From: Flavobacterium enshiense
GTDB lineage: Bacteria > Bacteroidota > Bacteroidia > Flavobacteriales > Flavobacteriaceae
Assembly (NCBI RefSeq): GCF_022836875.1
Contig: NZ_CP090376.1
Location: forward strand, 930,001-994,000
Length of the DNA stretch: 64,000 nt
Direction: 5' to 3'
Positions within the stretch are counted from its first letter, which is position 1. Every line of letters starts with the position of its first letter. Positions 1 through 8,397 of this stretch are shown in pieces. The notes beneath the pieces are model-generated. The model was not told where the DNA came from. It did no database searches and saw nothing but the letters and a program-made list of their open reading frames with translations. Both the position numbers and the translations under genes were made by a program.

Positions 1-53
1 GAAATTATACCACCAAGTTTATGGAATCTTTCAAAATGAAAGAGCTTAATTAA
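1..53 (+). CDS. 3' end of a gene cut by the window start (tentative)
   Basis: One forward frame is open from the first base to a TAA at 51-53 and encodes about 16 residues ending in KMKELN. It sits directly before a rho-independent terminator at 62-89, which is where the end of a gene would be expected. Too little is present to name a family. The other two forward frames also end nearby, at 37-39 and 47-49, so the choice of frame is inference only. Confidence 0.4.
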   Translation, partial: NYTTKFMESFKMKELN

Positions 54-61
54 TAAAAAGT

Positions 62-89
62 AACCCAGTCGAAAGATTGGGTTTTTTTA
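62..89 (+). terminator. Rho-independent terminator of the cut upstream gene
   Basis: A 9-base stem (62-70 with 75-83, one G-T pair, GAAA loop) runs into eight T residues on the plus strand. Confidence 0.8.
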
Positions 90-101
90 TTTGTAAAGGC
101 G

Positions 102-109
102 TATATTTG
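102..109 (+). promoter_or_regulatory. -7 promoter box for the propeller lipoprotein
   Basis: TATATTTG matches the Bacteroidota -7 consensus TANNTTTG. A TTG at 77-79 lies 22 bases upstream, at the long end of the usual spacing. Transcription would start near 115, so the ATG at 111 cannot be the start codon and the ATG at 156 (or 186) is favoured. Confidence 0.6.
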
Positions 110-155
110 ATTGTTAGTGACTCATCTGAGACAACACTTCTTTAAGATAAACGAT

Positions 156-1271
156 ATGGCTAATCAAAAGAAAATAGTAAAGCGAATGATGAGATTCCTT
201 TTATTGCTTATATGCGTATGTTTTTCTTCTTGCAAGGGACAGAACAAGTCTGAAAATAGTATCAGTAGTACAACTGACAAGGAAACTATTAAGAGCGCCA
301 ACAAATTCAAAACTAATTCAGCAACCGAAATCGACAAAAACATTCGGAGTATCTTTCAGGATAAAAATGGCAATTATTGGTTTGGCACAAATGGAGCCGG
401 TGTGTATCGCTACGATGGTACAACATTGATACAACTTACTGAGAAAGACGGACTGTCTAATAATCAAGTTCAAAGTATTCAAGAAGACAAATTCGGAAAC
501 ATTTGGTTTGGCACAGGTTTATTCCGCGTCAGCCGTTTTGATGGAAAAACTTTTACCACGCTCATCAATCATTTAAATGATAGTTCTGTCAACAATTGGA
601 AAATAGAACCTGACGACCTGTGGTTCTATGCCGGAGGTGGAGTTTTTCGCTATAGCAACAATTCACTTAAATATTTGCCTTTGGCGGAGACTGGTCATAA
701 GTCTGGAAATCCACAAAATTCTCCCTTCAACCTTAGTCCCTACGCGGTATATTCTATTCTGAAAGATAAAAAAGGAAATCTTTGGTTTGGCACTCAGGCT
801 AAAGGGGTTTGTCGATATGATGGAAAATCGTTCATGTGGTTTACTGAAAAAGGTCTGAGTGGTCCGGCAGTACTTAGTTTGTTTGAAGATAGTAAAGGGA
901 ACATTTGGTTTGGAAATAATGGTGCCGGTCTATTTAGATATGACGGCAAATCGTTAGTCAATTTTACAGAAGAAAAGGAACTTGGTAATAAAGAATTTAG
1001 GGCTTCAGGTAAAGCAGGTTTAGGTACCTTGGCTCGTATTTATTCTATAAACGAAGACAGCAATGGAAGCCTTTGGGTTGGAACCGTTGATGCCGGTGTT
1101 TGGAGATATAATGGGAATGACTTAACTAATTATACCACAAAAGATGGATTGACCAGTAATGCCGTAAACACGATTTATAAAGATAAAAAAGGCGACCTTT
1201 GGTTTGGAACAGACGAAAATGGTGTATGTAAATTCAATGGAAAATCTTTTACTGAGTTTGTTCCAAAATAA
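156..1271 (+). CDS. Lipoprotein with seven two-component-regulator propeller repeats
   Basis: The product is a predicted lipoprotein. A basic, hydrophobic N-terminus (MMRFLLLLICVCFSSC) ends in a lipobox-like cysteine, so it should be anchored in the cell envelope. The rest is a run of about seven repeats of the form DxxGNxWFGTxxxGVxRYDGKSL, typical of the Reg_prop family, which folds as a beta-propeller. In Bacteroidota these repeats usually form the periplasmic sensor of hybrid two-component systems. Here no membrane segment, histidine kinase or response regulator follows, so this is a stand-alone propeller of unknown ligand. The third repeat is degenerate. An in-frame ATG at 111 is rejected because it lies next to the -7 box at 102-109. 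The ATG at 186 is an equally possible start. A weak hairpin follows the stop at 1286-1303. Confidence 0.8.
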   Translation: MANQKKIVKRMMRFLLLLICVCFSSCKGQNKSENSISSTTDKETIKSANKFKTNSATEIDKNIRSIFQDKNGNYWFGTNGAGVYRYDGTTLIQLTEKDGLSNNQVQSIQEDKFGNIWFGTGLFRVSRFDGKTFTTLINHLNDSSVNNWKIEPDDLWFYAGGGVFRYSNNSLKYLPLAETGHKSGNPQNSPFNLSPYAVYSILKDKKGNLWFGTQAKGVCRYDGKSFMWFTEKGLSGPAVLSLFEDSKGNIWFGNNGAGLFRYDGKSLVNFTEEKELGNKEFRASGKAGLGTLARIYSINEDSNGSLWVGTVDAGVWRYNGNDLTNYTTKDGLTSNAVNTIYKDKKGDLWFGTDENGVCKFNGKSFTEFVPK

Positions 1272-1285
1272 GAAGCAAAATCCGT

Positions 1286-1303
1286 CACCTATTAAATTAG
1301 GTG
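1286..1303 (+). terminator. Weak hairpin after the propeller gene
   Basis: CACCTA (1286-1291) pairs with TAGGTG (1298-1303). The T tract after it is broken, so this is at best a weak terminator. Confidence 0.35.
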
Positions 1304-1309
1304 GTGTTT

Positions 1310-1321
1310 ATTACCGGTAAT
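1310..1321. promoter_or_regulatory. Perfect 12-base palindrome upstream of the HD-domain gene
   Basis: ATTACCGGTAAT reads the same on both strands and lies 53 bases before the ATG at 1375, between two convergently spaced features. It could be an operator for the HD gene. No adjacent regulator gene is present, so its role is unknown. Confidence 0.3.
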
Positions 1322-1374
1322 TTTAACCGACCTCACTTCAACAGTAGAATTCTCTTGAAAATTATTATTGGACT

Positions 1375-1965
1375 ATGCAGACTGAAAATTTATTAAAACA
1401 AGTAGCTTTCATAAAAGAGATTGACAAGCTTAAATACATTCAACGTAAAACTAAATTATTCAACAGCGACAGACGCGAAAACGACGCAGAACACAGTTGG
1501 CATTTGGCAATGATGACGATTGTGTTAGCAGAACATTCTGACAAACCAATAGATGTTCTCAAAGTTTTGAAAATGGTTTTAATGCACGACATTGTAGAAA
1601 TTGATGCCGGTGATACGTTTATTTACGACACACAAAAAAATCACACAAATACCGATGAGGAGCTTATTGCAGCGAAACGAATATTTGGGCTTTTACCAAA
1701 AGAACAAGCAGAAGAATTTATAGTAATTTGGCAGGAATTTGAAGAGGGTATTACAGATGAGGCAAAATTTGCAAAATCAATGGACAGATTTGAGCCATTA
1801 CTTCAAAATGTCTCCAATAATGGTGGAACGTGGGCGGAATTTAATGTGCCTTATCAAAAAGTTTATGACAAGAAAAAAGCAATTAAAGACGGTTCCGCTG
1901 TAATCTGGGAATATGCCGAGAATTTGATCAATGAAAGTGTGGACATGGGAATCCTCAAAAAATAA
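1375..1965 (+). CDS. HD-domain protein, YfbR/HDDC2-like 5'-deoxynucleotidase candidate
   Basis: A 196-residue cytoplasmic HD-domain phosphohydrolase of the HD_3 type. The metal-binding set is visible: His in EHSWH at about residue 40, the HD pair in LMHDIVEIDAGD at about 71-72, and Asp in SMDRFEP at about 137. The spacing resembles E. coli YfbR, a 5'-nucleotidase acting on deoxyribonucleoside monophosphates, and human HDDC2. No membrane or signal segment is present. It stands alone and ends in a strong bidirectional terminator. Activity on dNMPs is inferred from family; related HD proteins can act on other phosphorylated substrates. Confidence 0.85.
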   Translation: MQTENLLKQVAFIKEIDKLKYIQRKTKLFNSDRRENDAEHSWHLAMMTIVLAEHSDKPIDVLKVLKMVLMHDIVEIDAGDTFIYDTQKNHTNTDEELIAAKRIFGLLPKEQAEEFIVIWQEFEEGITDEAKFAKSMDRFEPLLQNVSNNGGTWAEFNVPYQKVYDKKKAIKDGSAVIWEYAENLINESVDMGILKK

Positions 1966-2032
1966 ATTTATTTACGAAGAAGGAAAACTGCTATACCATT
2001 CTCCGAAGTCTCCCAACGTCAGAGCAATAAAT

Positions 2033-2068
2033 AAACCCACAACAGAATCAAATTATGTTGTGGGTTTT
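2033..2068. terminator. Bidirectional terminator between the HD gene and the gene remnant
   Basis: A perfect 12-base stem (2033-2044 AAACCCACAACA with 2056-2067) with A and T tracts on opposite sides serves transcription arriving from both strands. Confidence 0.9.
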
Positions 2069-2090
2069 GTGTTTCAAAAGCAAATCTCTT

Positions 2091-2330
2091 TTACCAGGCG
2101 ATAGGCTTGTAATCTTTCAGGAATTTTCCGCACCAATGCTTTCCGGTGTTGATTCCGTCAAACAACGGGTCCATAACTCGTGCGGCTCCATCGACAATAT
2201 CCAACGGTGGTTGAAAATCCTGTTCTTCCTGTTTACGTTTGGCCAATGCTTTTGCGTCTTTTTTTCTTTTAGCAAACTCATCACGGTCATGGCGTGAAAA
2301 TCGTCCAGCTTCTTTGATTAAAGCGGTTCT
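2091..2330 (-). pseudogene. Remnant: C-terminal 79 codons of a truncated gene
   Basis: On the minus strand an open frame begins right after a TAA at 2331-2333 and runs 79 codons to a TAA at 2091-2093, without a start codon near its beginning. It has a strongly basic helical stretch ([15 protein letters not shown]) followed by a folded-looking tail with [19 protein letters not shown] and a KDYKPIAW end. This reads like the conserved C-terminus of an enzyme and not like random sequence. The family is not certain; the tail reminds me loosely of secreted Gfo/Idh/MocA-type oxidoreductases. It lies 8 bases after the GH92 stop in another frame, so a deletion probably removed the gene's front. A short internal ATG start (MDPLF) is possible but would give only 27 residues. 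Confidence 0.6.
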
Positions 2331-2338
2331 TTACTTTT

Positions 2339-4621
2339 TTAGTTATGCTTATTGCTCATGGTGAATTCTAAAATTCCTCCATTGAGTATGTCCTGATAGT
2401 TGATAAAATATTTGTTTAATGTTTTGCCGTTTAAGACCAATTTTTGAACATAAACATTTTTATCGACTTGATTATGAACTCTAATTTCAAAAGTTTTTCC
2501 GTTTTCTAAATTAATTTTGGCATTCCTAACGGTCGAACTGCCTATGGCATACTCATTGCTTCCTGGGGCAACAGGATAAAATCCTAATGATGAGAAAATA
2601 TACCAGGCACTCATTTGTCCGCAATCGTCATTGCCGCCCAAACCATCTGGAGTAGGTTTGTATTGCATTTTTAGTGTTCTTCTGATTATTTCCTGGGATT
2701 TCCAAGGCTGGTCGGTCCAATTATACAGATAGGCCACGTGATGTGCAGGCTCGTTGCCGTGAACATAACCACCAATGATTCCGTCTCGGGTTATATCTTC
2801 GGTTTCTGCAAAAAAGGCATCTGGTAAATTCATCGAAAATAACTCATCCAATTTTTTTGTAAACGCTTTTTTGCCTCCCATCGCCTGAACTAAAGCGTTT
2901 GGGTTGTGAGGTACAAAAAAAGTATAGTTCCAACTATTGCCTTCTATAAATCCTTGTCCGTGTGTGCTCAATACATCAAATTCTTTTTTAAAGGTCCCGT
3001 CAGCTTGTTTTGGACGCATAAATCCGATTGTTTTATCAAAGTTATTCTTCCAGTTTTCAGAACGTTTTAAAAATGCCTCATACACATCTAATCGATTCAG
3101 TTTTTTGGCCAATTGTGCTATTGCCCAATCGTCATACGCATATTCAAGAGTGTTTGAAACAGAGACACCGCTTTTTTCAGAAGGAATGTAACCTTTGTCG
3201 ATATAGTACCCAATACCTTCGTAGTCCCTTTTGTTTGCCGTAGCAATACAGGCGTCTAAGGCTTTATTTTTATCACCCGTGTAAATGTCTTTCACAATGG
3301 CATCTGAAATCGCTGAAGCACTGTGATATCCACTCATGCACCAGTTATCATTAGCGTAATGACTCCAGATAGGTAACATTTTATGGGGGCTTTGCTCATA
3401 GTGTTTCATCATGGAATGAATCATGTCATTGTTCTTTTTGGGCTGAATAATATTAAACAAAGGATGTAAAGCTCTGTAGGTGTCCCAAAGCGAAAAAGTG
3501 GTAAAATTTGTAAAGCTGTCCGCGTGATGAATGTTTTGGTCTAATCCTTTGTATTTGCCATCGACATCCATATAAGTAGTTGGAGCTAAAAACGAGTGAT
3601 ACATGGCAGTGTAAAAGTTGGTTTTCAAATCTTCATCTCCTTCAACTTCTATTTTTTTCAATTCGTTTTCCCATAAATTTTGAGCTTCTTTTTTAACTTT
3701 CTCAAAGTCCCAATGTGGAATTTCCGTTTTCAAGTTCAATATCGCTCCCTCCATGCTTACTGAAGAAAGTGCCATTTTGACTTTTATCTTTTCATAATCA
3801 GAGGTTTTGAAGTTAAAATACATCCTGATTTGTTTCCCTGCAGCTTCGGGGAAGTTTTTTCCTTGGTTAAACTTTCCCCAGAATCCTCTGTAAACTTGTT
3901 TTTCTTCAAAGTTTTTACTGCCATATTCTATAAACGGTTTTGAGAAAGTCATGGCAAAATACTGAGCGCGGGTTCTGGCCCAGCCGTTAGTTTGCCTGTA
4001 TCCGGTAATCAAAGTGTCGTTAACTACGCGAACATAGGTCCATACATTTTTCTCCGGGTAGTTATAAATACCGCTCATTAAGTCCAATATGATATGAGCC
4101 TCATCCGATTTTGGAAAGGTATATTGGTGAAATCCGACTCTGTTGGAAGCCGTTAATTCGGCTAATATGTTGTCATCGTCTAATTTTACTTTATAAGAGC
4201 CGGCTTCTGCAGTTTCGTTGGTATGGGAGAATGCGGAACGAAATCCTGATAAAGGTTTATCGGCTGTTCCGGGATTTAGTTGCAATTTTCCAACAGTTGG
4301 CATTACTAAAAAATCGCCTAAGTCAGAATGGCCGGTGCCGCTAAAATGGGTGTGACTAAAGCCAACAATCGTTTTGTCATCGTATTGATAACCGGCGCAA
4401 TATTTATAGACATCAGGGTTGTATTTTCCGTTTGTGGCATACGGAATAGTGTCTGTATCGGGGCTTAACTGTACCATTCCGAAAGGGACTGAAGCACCGG
4501 GATAAACGTGTCCCATTCTTTGTGTTCCAATTATCGGTTTCACATATTTCACATATTTATGTTGGCTGTAAACAGATAATGTGAGTACTATGAATAATAA
4601 CGAGAGAATGTTTATTTTCAT
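2339..4621 (-). CDS. GH92 family alpha-mannosidase (first copy)
   Basis: A 760-residue exported glycoside hydrolase of family 92, which are calcium-dependent exo-alpha-mannosidases working by inversion. A Sec signal peptide (MKINILSLLFIVLTLSVYSQ) is followed by the N-terminal beta-sandwich (YVKPIIGT, HVYPGASVPFGMVQLSPDT, GTGHSDLGDF) and the (alpha/alpha)6 catalytic domain. GH92 hallmarks are EGNSWNY at about 560, HGNEPAHH at about 621 and GGNDDCGQMSAWYIFSSLGFYPVAPG from about 662. Length is normal for the family. The start ATG is one base after the stop of the second GH92 gene (TAA-A-ATG), so the two are co-transcribed and probably translationally coupled. The likely job is trimming mannose from host or fungal N-glycans or mannans outside the inner membrane. 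Linkage specificity cannot be read from the sequence. Confidence 0.95.
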   Translation of the reverse strand: MKINILSLLFIVLTLSVYSQHKYVKYVKPIIGTQRMGHVYPGASVPFGMVQLSPDTDTIPYATNGKYNPDVYKYCAGYQYDDKTIVGFSHTHFSGTGHSDLGDFLVMPTVGKLQLNPGTADKPLSGFRSAFSHTNETAEAGSYKVKLDDDNILAELTASNRVGFHQYTFPKSDEAHIILDLMSGIYNYPEKNVWTYVRVVNDTLITGYRQTNGWARTRAQYFAMTFSKPFIEYGSKNFEEKQVYRGFWGKFNQGKNFPEAAGKQIRMYFNFKTSDYEKIKVKMALSSVSMEGAILNLKTEIPHWDFEKVKKEAQNLWENELKKIEVEGDEDLKTNFYTAMYHSFLAPTTYMDVDGKYKGLDQNIHHADSFTNFTTFSLWDTYRALHPLFNIIQPKKNNDMIHSMMKHYEQSPHKMLPIWSHYANDNWCMSGYHSASAISDAIVKDIYTGDKNKALDACIATANKRDYEGIGYYIDKGYIPSEKSGVSVSNTLEYAYDDWAIAQLAKKLNRLDVYEAFLKRSENWKNNFDKTIGFMRPKQADGTFKKEFDVLSTHGQGFIEGNSWNYTFFVPHNPNALVQAMGGKKAFTKKLDELFSMNLPDAFFAETEDITRDGIIGGYVHGNEPAHHVAYLYNWTDQPWKSQEIIRRTLKMQYKPTPDGLGGNDDCGQMSAWYIFSSLGFYPVAPGSNEYAIGSSTVRNAKINLENGKTFEIRVHNQVDKNVYVQKLVLNGKTLNKYFINYQDILNGGILEFTMSNKHN

Positions 4622-4622
4622 T

Positions 4623-6923
4623 TTAGTCGTTTTTTTGAGTTGATAATGAAAACGGAAACGATTTTTTGGTAGTTCCTCTTTTTAAATTCGGAACACTGCT
4701 CATTTTTAAGTAGAAAGTTCCTCCATTGAGTATTGTATTATGACTTATCCAATTATAATCATAACCTTTTCTATTCAGCTCAGCTTGTTCGATGTATTTG
4801 TTTGTCTTGCTGTTATTGGGTGCTTTTATTATAAAATCTTTGCCATTATCTAAATGTAATGTTACCTTTTTGAAAAGCGGTGTTCCTAACACGTATTGAT
4901 CGGTAGCAGGACAAACGGGATAAAAGCCTAACGCTGAAAACACATACCAAGCGGAGGTCTGACCATTGTCTTCATCACCACAATATCCATCCGGAGTGGG
5001 TTTGTAAAGTTTGTTCATGGTTTCTCTTATCCAATATTGCGTTTTCCAAGGCTGACCGGCATAATTATACAAATAGATCATATGCTGAATAGGCTGGTTT
5101 CCGTGTGCATATTGGCCCATGTTGGCTATTTGCATCTCCCTTATCTCATGGATAGTTTCGCCGTAATAAGAATTGTCAAAAACAGGAGGCATGGTAAATA
5201 CGCTGTCTAATTTTTTTACAAATTCATTATAGCCACCCATCAGTTGTGCCAATCCATCAATATCGTGAAATACACTCCACGTGTAATGCCAACTGTTTCC
5301 TTCCGTGAATTCGTCTCCCCATTTAAAAGGGTTGAATGGAGAGTGGAAAGGGCCGTCTTTGTTTTTTCCACGCATCAACTTGGTTTCCGGGTCAAAAAGA
5401 TGTTTGTAATTTAAACATCTGGTTTTATATAGATCAATTTCTGCCTGTGGTTTATGTAAAGCTTTAGCTAATTGGTATATTGTAAAATCGTCGTAGGCAT
5501 ATTCTAGAGTTCGTGCAGCACTTTCGTTAATGTTTACATCATAAGGAACATAACCTAATTTGTTATAATACTCAACGCCTTTTCTTCCCGTGGCTTGAGG
5601 GCCTTCATTATTGGCTCCGTGTAGTAATGCTTCATACAATTTTTCGATGTCATAACCTCTTAGCCCTTTAATATAAGCATCAGACACGACTGATGCTGAA
5701 TTATTTCCAATCATTATGTCGCTGTATGAAGGACTACTCCATTCAGGCAGCCAACCACCTTCTTTATAATCGTTTATTAACCCTTCTTGCATTTCTTTGT
5801 TGATAGAAGGATACATCAGATTCAAAAAAGGGTATAAAGCCCTGAAAGTATCCCAAAAACCGGTTCCGCCAAATCGGTAACCCGGTAAAACTGTACCTGT
5901 GTGCGGACTGTAATGTACGATTTGCCCAGAAGCATCTTTCTCATACAATTTCATCGGGAAAAACAAAGTGCGGTATAATGTCGAATAAAAAGTGCGCAAA
6001 TGGTCTATGTTGTCACTCTCTACTTCTATCTTGCTTAAAGTTTTGTTCCAGGTTTCTTTGGCTCTTTGCTTCACGGTTTCAAAATTATCCGAACCTATTT
6101 CTTGTAAATTAATTTCGGCTTGTTCAAAACTTATAAAGGACGAAGCGACTTTGGCATGTACTTTTTCATTAGCTGAAAGCGACTTAAATTTAATGATTGC
6201 TCCAACATGACTTCCGGATAACTCTAAAACATCCATTTTTGTTTTATCGCTCCAAATGTTGGATTGTTCAAAAGGCTTGTCAAAAACAATAACAAAGTAG
6301 TTTTTGAAGTTGTTGAGTTTCCCTCTGGTGTAGCGTGAACTGTATCCTATGATTTTATTTTCGGAAGGAATTATTTTGATGTAAGAGCCTCTGTCAAAAG
6401 CATCAATAACCATATAGCCTTCAATGGTTTTTGGGAAAGTGAAGCGAAAAGAAGCTGCTCTTTCGGTTGGGGTTAATTCAGCGGTGACGTCATAATCGGC
6501 TAAGTAAACGCTGTAGTAGTATGGCTTAGCAATTTCTGTTTTATGACTAAACCAGCTGGCTCTTTCACCTTCTTCAAAAACAGGTTTTCCTACTACAGGC
6601 ATTAACGAAAATTGTCCGTAATCATTCATCCATGGTGAAGGCTGGTGTGTTTGCTTAAATCCTCTTATTTTTTGAGCGCTATATGTGTATTGCCATCCAT
6701 CACCATTTTTGCCAGTTTGAGGTGTCCAGGCGTGCATACCCCAGGGTAATGCAATGGAAGGGTAGGTGTTTCCGTTGCTTAACTCGTAACTACTGTCTGT
6801 TCCCATCAGCGGATTAATCCATTCTACAGGGTCGGTCGCTTTAATGGTGTTCTGAGACGAGGCAAAATTCAGTGATAGTAAAAACAGTAGCGGTACCGTT
6901 TTTTTAATAATGCTGTAAGTCAT
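4623..6923 (-). CDS. GH92 family alpha-mannosidase (second, divergent copy)
   Basis: A 766-residue GH92 enzyme and the promoter-proximal gene of the two-gene operon. Signal peptide MTYSIIKKTVPLLFLLSLNFASSQ; family landmarks include WINPLMGTDS, NTYPSIALPWGMHAWTPQTG, EGNSWHY at about 541, HGNQPIQH at about 607 and CGDEDNGQTSAWYVFSALGFYPVCP from about 648. It differs from its partner in these motifs: Gln replaces Glu in HGN[E/Q]P and GDEDNG replaces GNDDCG. The pair therefore probably cleaves different alpha-mannosidic linkages or leaving groups. Its own C-terminal extension after LKMSS is basic and unstructured. A -7 box lies 25 bases upstream of the ATG. Assignment to GH92 is secure; exact specificity is unknown. 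Confidence 0.95.
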   Translation of the reverse strand: MTYSIIKKTVPLLFLLSLNFASSQNTIKATDPVEWINPLMGTDSSYELSNGNTYPSIALPWGMHAWTPQTGKNGDGWQYTYSAQKIRGFKQTHQPSPWMNDYGQFSLMPVVGKPVFEEGERASWFSHKTEIAKPYYYSVYLADYDVTAELTPTERAASFRFTFPKTIEGYMVIDAFDRGSYIKIIPSENKIIGYSSRYTRGKLNNFKNYFVIVFDKPFEQSNIWSDKTKMDVLELSGSHVGAIIKFKSLSANEKVHAKVASSFISFEQAEINLQEIGSDNFETVKQRAKETWNKTLSKIEVESDNIDHLRTFYSTLYRTLFFPMKLYEKDASGQIVHYSPHTGTVLPGYRFGGTGFWDTFRALYPFLNLMYPSINKEMQEGLINDYKEGGWLPEWSSPSYSDIMIGNNSASVVSDAYIKGLRGYDIEKLYEALLHGANNEGPQATGRKGVEYYNKLGYVPYDVNINESAARTLEYAYDDFTIYQLAKALHKPQAEIDLYKTRCLNYKHLFDPETKLMRGKNKDGPFHSPFNPFKWGDEFTEGNSWHYTWSVFHDIDGLAQLMGGYNEFVKKLDSVFTMPPVFDNSYYGETIHEIREMQIANMGQYAHGNQPIQHMIYLYNYAGQPWKTQYWIRETMNKLYKPTPDGYCGDEDNGQTSAWYVFSALGFYPVCPATDQYVLGTPLFKKVTLHLDNGKDFIIKAPNNSKTNKYIEQAELNRKGYDYNWISHNTILNGGTFYLKMSSVPNLKRGTTKKSFPFSLSTQKND

Positions 6924-6948
6924 AGGATTAAACAGTTTAGTTTACTTA

Positions 6949-6956
6949 CAAATATA
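6949..6956 (-). promoter_or_regulatory. -7 promoter box of the GH92 operon
   Basis: On the minus strand TATATTTG matches TANNTTTG exactly and sits 25 bases before the ATG at 6921-6923. No TTG is seen at the -33 position. Confidence 0.6.
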
Positions 6957-7000
6957 AGTTTTTTAAAAAAGTGAATCCTATTTATTGATTTGGTATAAAA

Positions 7001-7028
7001 AAATCCCGAAGTTTTGACTTCGGGATTT
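7001..7028. terminator. Bidirectional terminator at the end of the C1 peptidase gene
   Basis: A perfect 12-base stem (7001-7012 with 7017-7028) with a TTTG loop. The minus-strand transcript ends in T residues. Confidence 0.9.
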
Positions 7029-7056
7029 GATTTTTGATTGATGATTGTATGTATTC

Positions 7057-8274
7057 TTAAACGCCTAATTTCTTAGCGATAGCAGTTGGAACCGCTTTTT
7101 TGTGTAACATGATCGCAGTTGCTTTGTATTTTGCGAACTCTTTACTCATGTATAAATAACCTTTGTAGTCGTTTGTTGTTCCCCAAGAGTTTTTAACGAT
7201 ATAGTATTCTTTACCCGTTTGATCTTTTGAGATTCCAACGATGTGCATACCGTGGTCGTCTGTAGTAGTGTAGTTGTCAAATGCTTTCTGACGCATTTCT
7301 TCAGTAACAGCAGCTTCTTTTTTAGGGCCGTTGAACAAATCCGCTTTTTCGTCAGCCGTCATGTCTTCTACTTTTTTCTCAGGAACGAAAGCTACTCCGT
7401 TTTTCCAAGAGAAAGTTTTCTCACTTACGTCACCAGCCCAAGCCACTGAATAGCCATTTTTCAATGCGTTATCGATGATATCGGTCAATTCGTTCATTTT
7501 TACGTTGTAAACCTGATCGAATGACCAGTTGTCCGGTACCATCAAAGTGAATTTTGTATAATATGGGTATTCCTGTAATGAAGAGATTTCAACATAATCA
7601 TCCGCATTAATTCCAACTACTTCTTTAGCGAAAGTTTCAGGAGTATATGTTTTTCCATTGTATTGGAAAGATTTCGGAGCCTGACCCAAATAAGAATCAA
7701 TTACTGCCGTATATGCTTTTTCCCAGTTTGGAGTTAGTTCTCCGTTCGGATTGCTTACAACTGCTTTAAGAACTCCTTCTCCTATAGCAGCCATTTCAGC
7801 AAATTTATTTTTATCAGTACCGTAGTTCAAACCAGTATAAACGGATTGAGGAACAGCACCGTATTTTTTGTACATGTTGATTACATCGTGGAAAGCACCA
7901 CCGTCACCTAAAGAAACAGCACCGTGCATACGAACATAATTTCTTCCTTTCTCGATATAAGCATTTCTTGCCGAGAAAATCTGAGATAATTCTACCGGTT
8001 TTTTACCCATACGGATCATTTCTGACTCTAAGAAAGAGTTAGCAGAATAACTCCAGCATGTTCCGGAAGACCCTTGGTTTTTAATCGAAGTGTTCTCGAT
8101 GTTAACTACATCAGTAAATTTGAATGATTCTTTACTTTTTTCGCTAGCATTGATTTTTAGCGAATTCACTAAATTATCTTGTGCATAAGCCGACGACATA
8201 CTCACGATCAATGCAGATGCTACAAGAAAAGGTTTGATAGGAATTGATAACATAGTTTTGTTTTTAATTTTCAC
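7057..8274 (-). CDS. Exported C1 family (bleomycin hydrolase-like) cysteine peptidase
   Basis: A 405-residue papain-fold peptidase with a Sec signal peptide ending in SSAYAQ. The catalytic set is complete: the oxyanion Gln and nucleophile in NQGSSGTCWSYS (Gln67, Cys73), His341 in DDHGMHIVG and Asn362 in VKNSWG. The long insertion between Cys and His, and the CWSYSANSFLESE and KNSWG contexts, fit the C1B bleomycin hydrolase/aminopeptidase C group, which are usually cytoplasmic; here the signal peptide places it in the periplasm or outside. No propeptide of papain type and no sorting domain are visible. It is a single gene with its own terminator, followed on the same strand by an S9 peptidase upstream. 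A second in-frame ATG (MLSIPIKPF) could also be the start. Confidence 0.92.
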   Translation of the reverse strand: MKIKNKTMLSIPIKPFLVASALIVSMSSAYAQDNLVNSLKINASEKSKESFKFTDVVNIENTSIKNQGSSGTCWSYSANSFLESEMIRMGKKPVELSQIFSARNAYIEKGRNYVRMHGAVSLGDGGAFHDVINMYKKYGAVPQSVYTGLNYGTDKNKFAEMAAIGEGVLKAVVSNPNGELTPNWEKAYTAVIDSYLGQAPKSFQYNGKTYTPETFAKEVVGINADDYVEISSLQEYPYYTKFTLMVPDNWSFDQVYNVKMNELTDIIDNALKNGYSVAWAGDVSEKTFSWKNGVAFVPEKKVEDMTADEKADLFNGPKKEAAVTEEMRQKAFDNYTTTDDHGMHIVGISKDQTGKEYYIVKNSWGTTNDYKGYLYMSKEFAKYKATAIMLHKKAVPTAIAKKLGV

Positions 8275-8351
8275 TATTGGTTGGTAAAATTATGAATTGT
8301 TACAATTCAAAATCCATTTTAACAACAATTTAGGTTTTAATTATGATATAA

Positions 8352-8388
8352 AAAATCCCTTCTTGAACTTACATCAGGAAGGGATTTT
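8352..8388. terminator. Terminator of the S9 peptidase gene
   Basis: A 15-base stem with one G-T pair (8352-8366 with 8374-8388) around a 7-base loop, flanked by A and T tracts. Confidence 0.85.
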
Positions 8389-8397
8389 GTGCTTTTA

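Noticed and set aside
2055..2297. Forward open frame of 80 codons
   Set aside because: It is the antisense of the better-supported minus-strand remnant at 2091-2330, and it starts inside a terminator stem.
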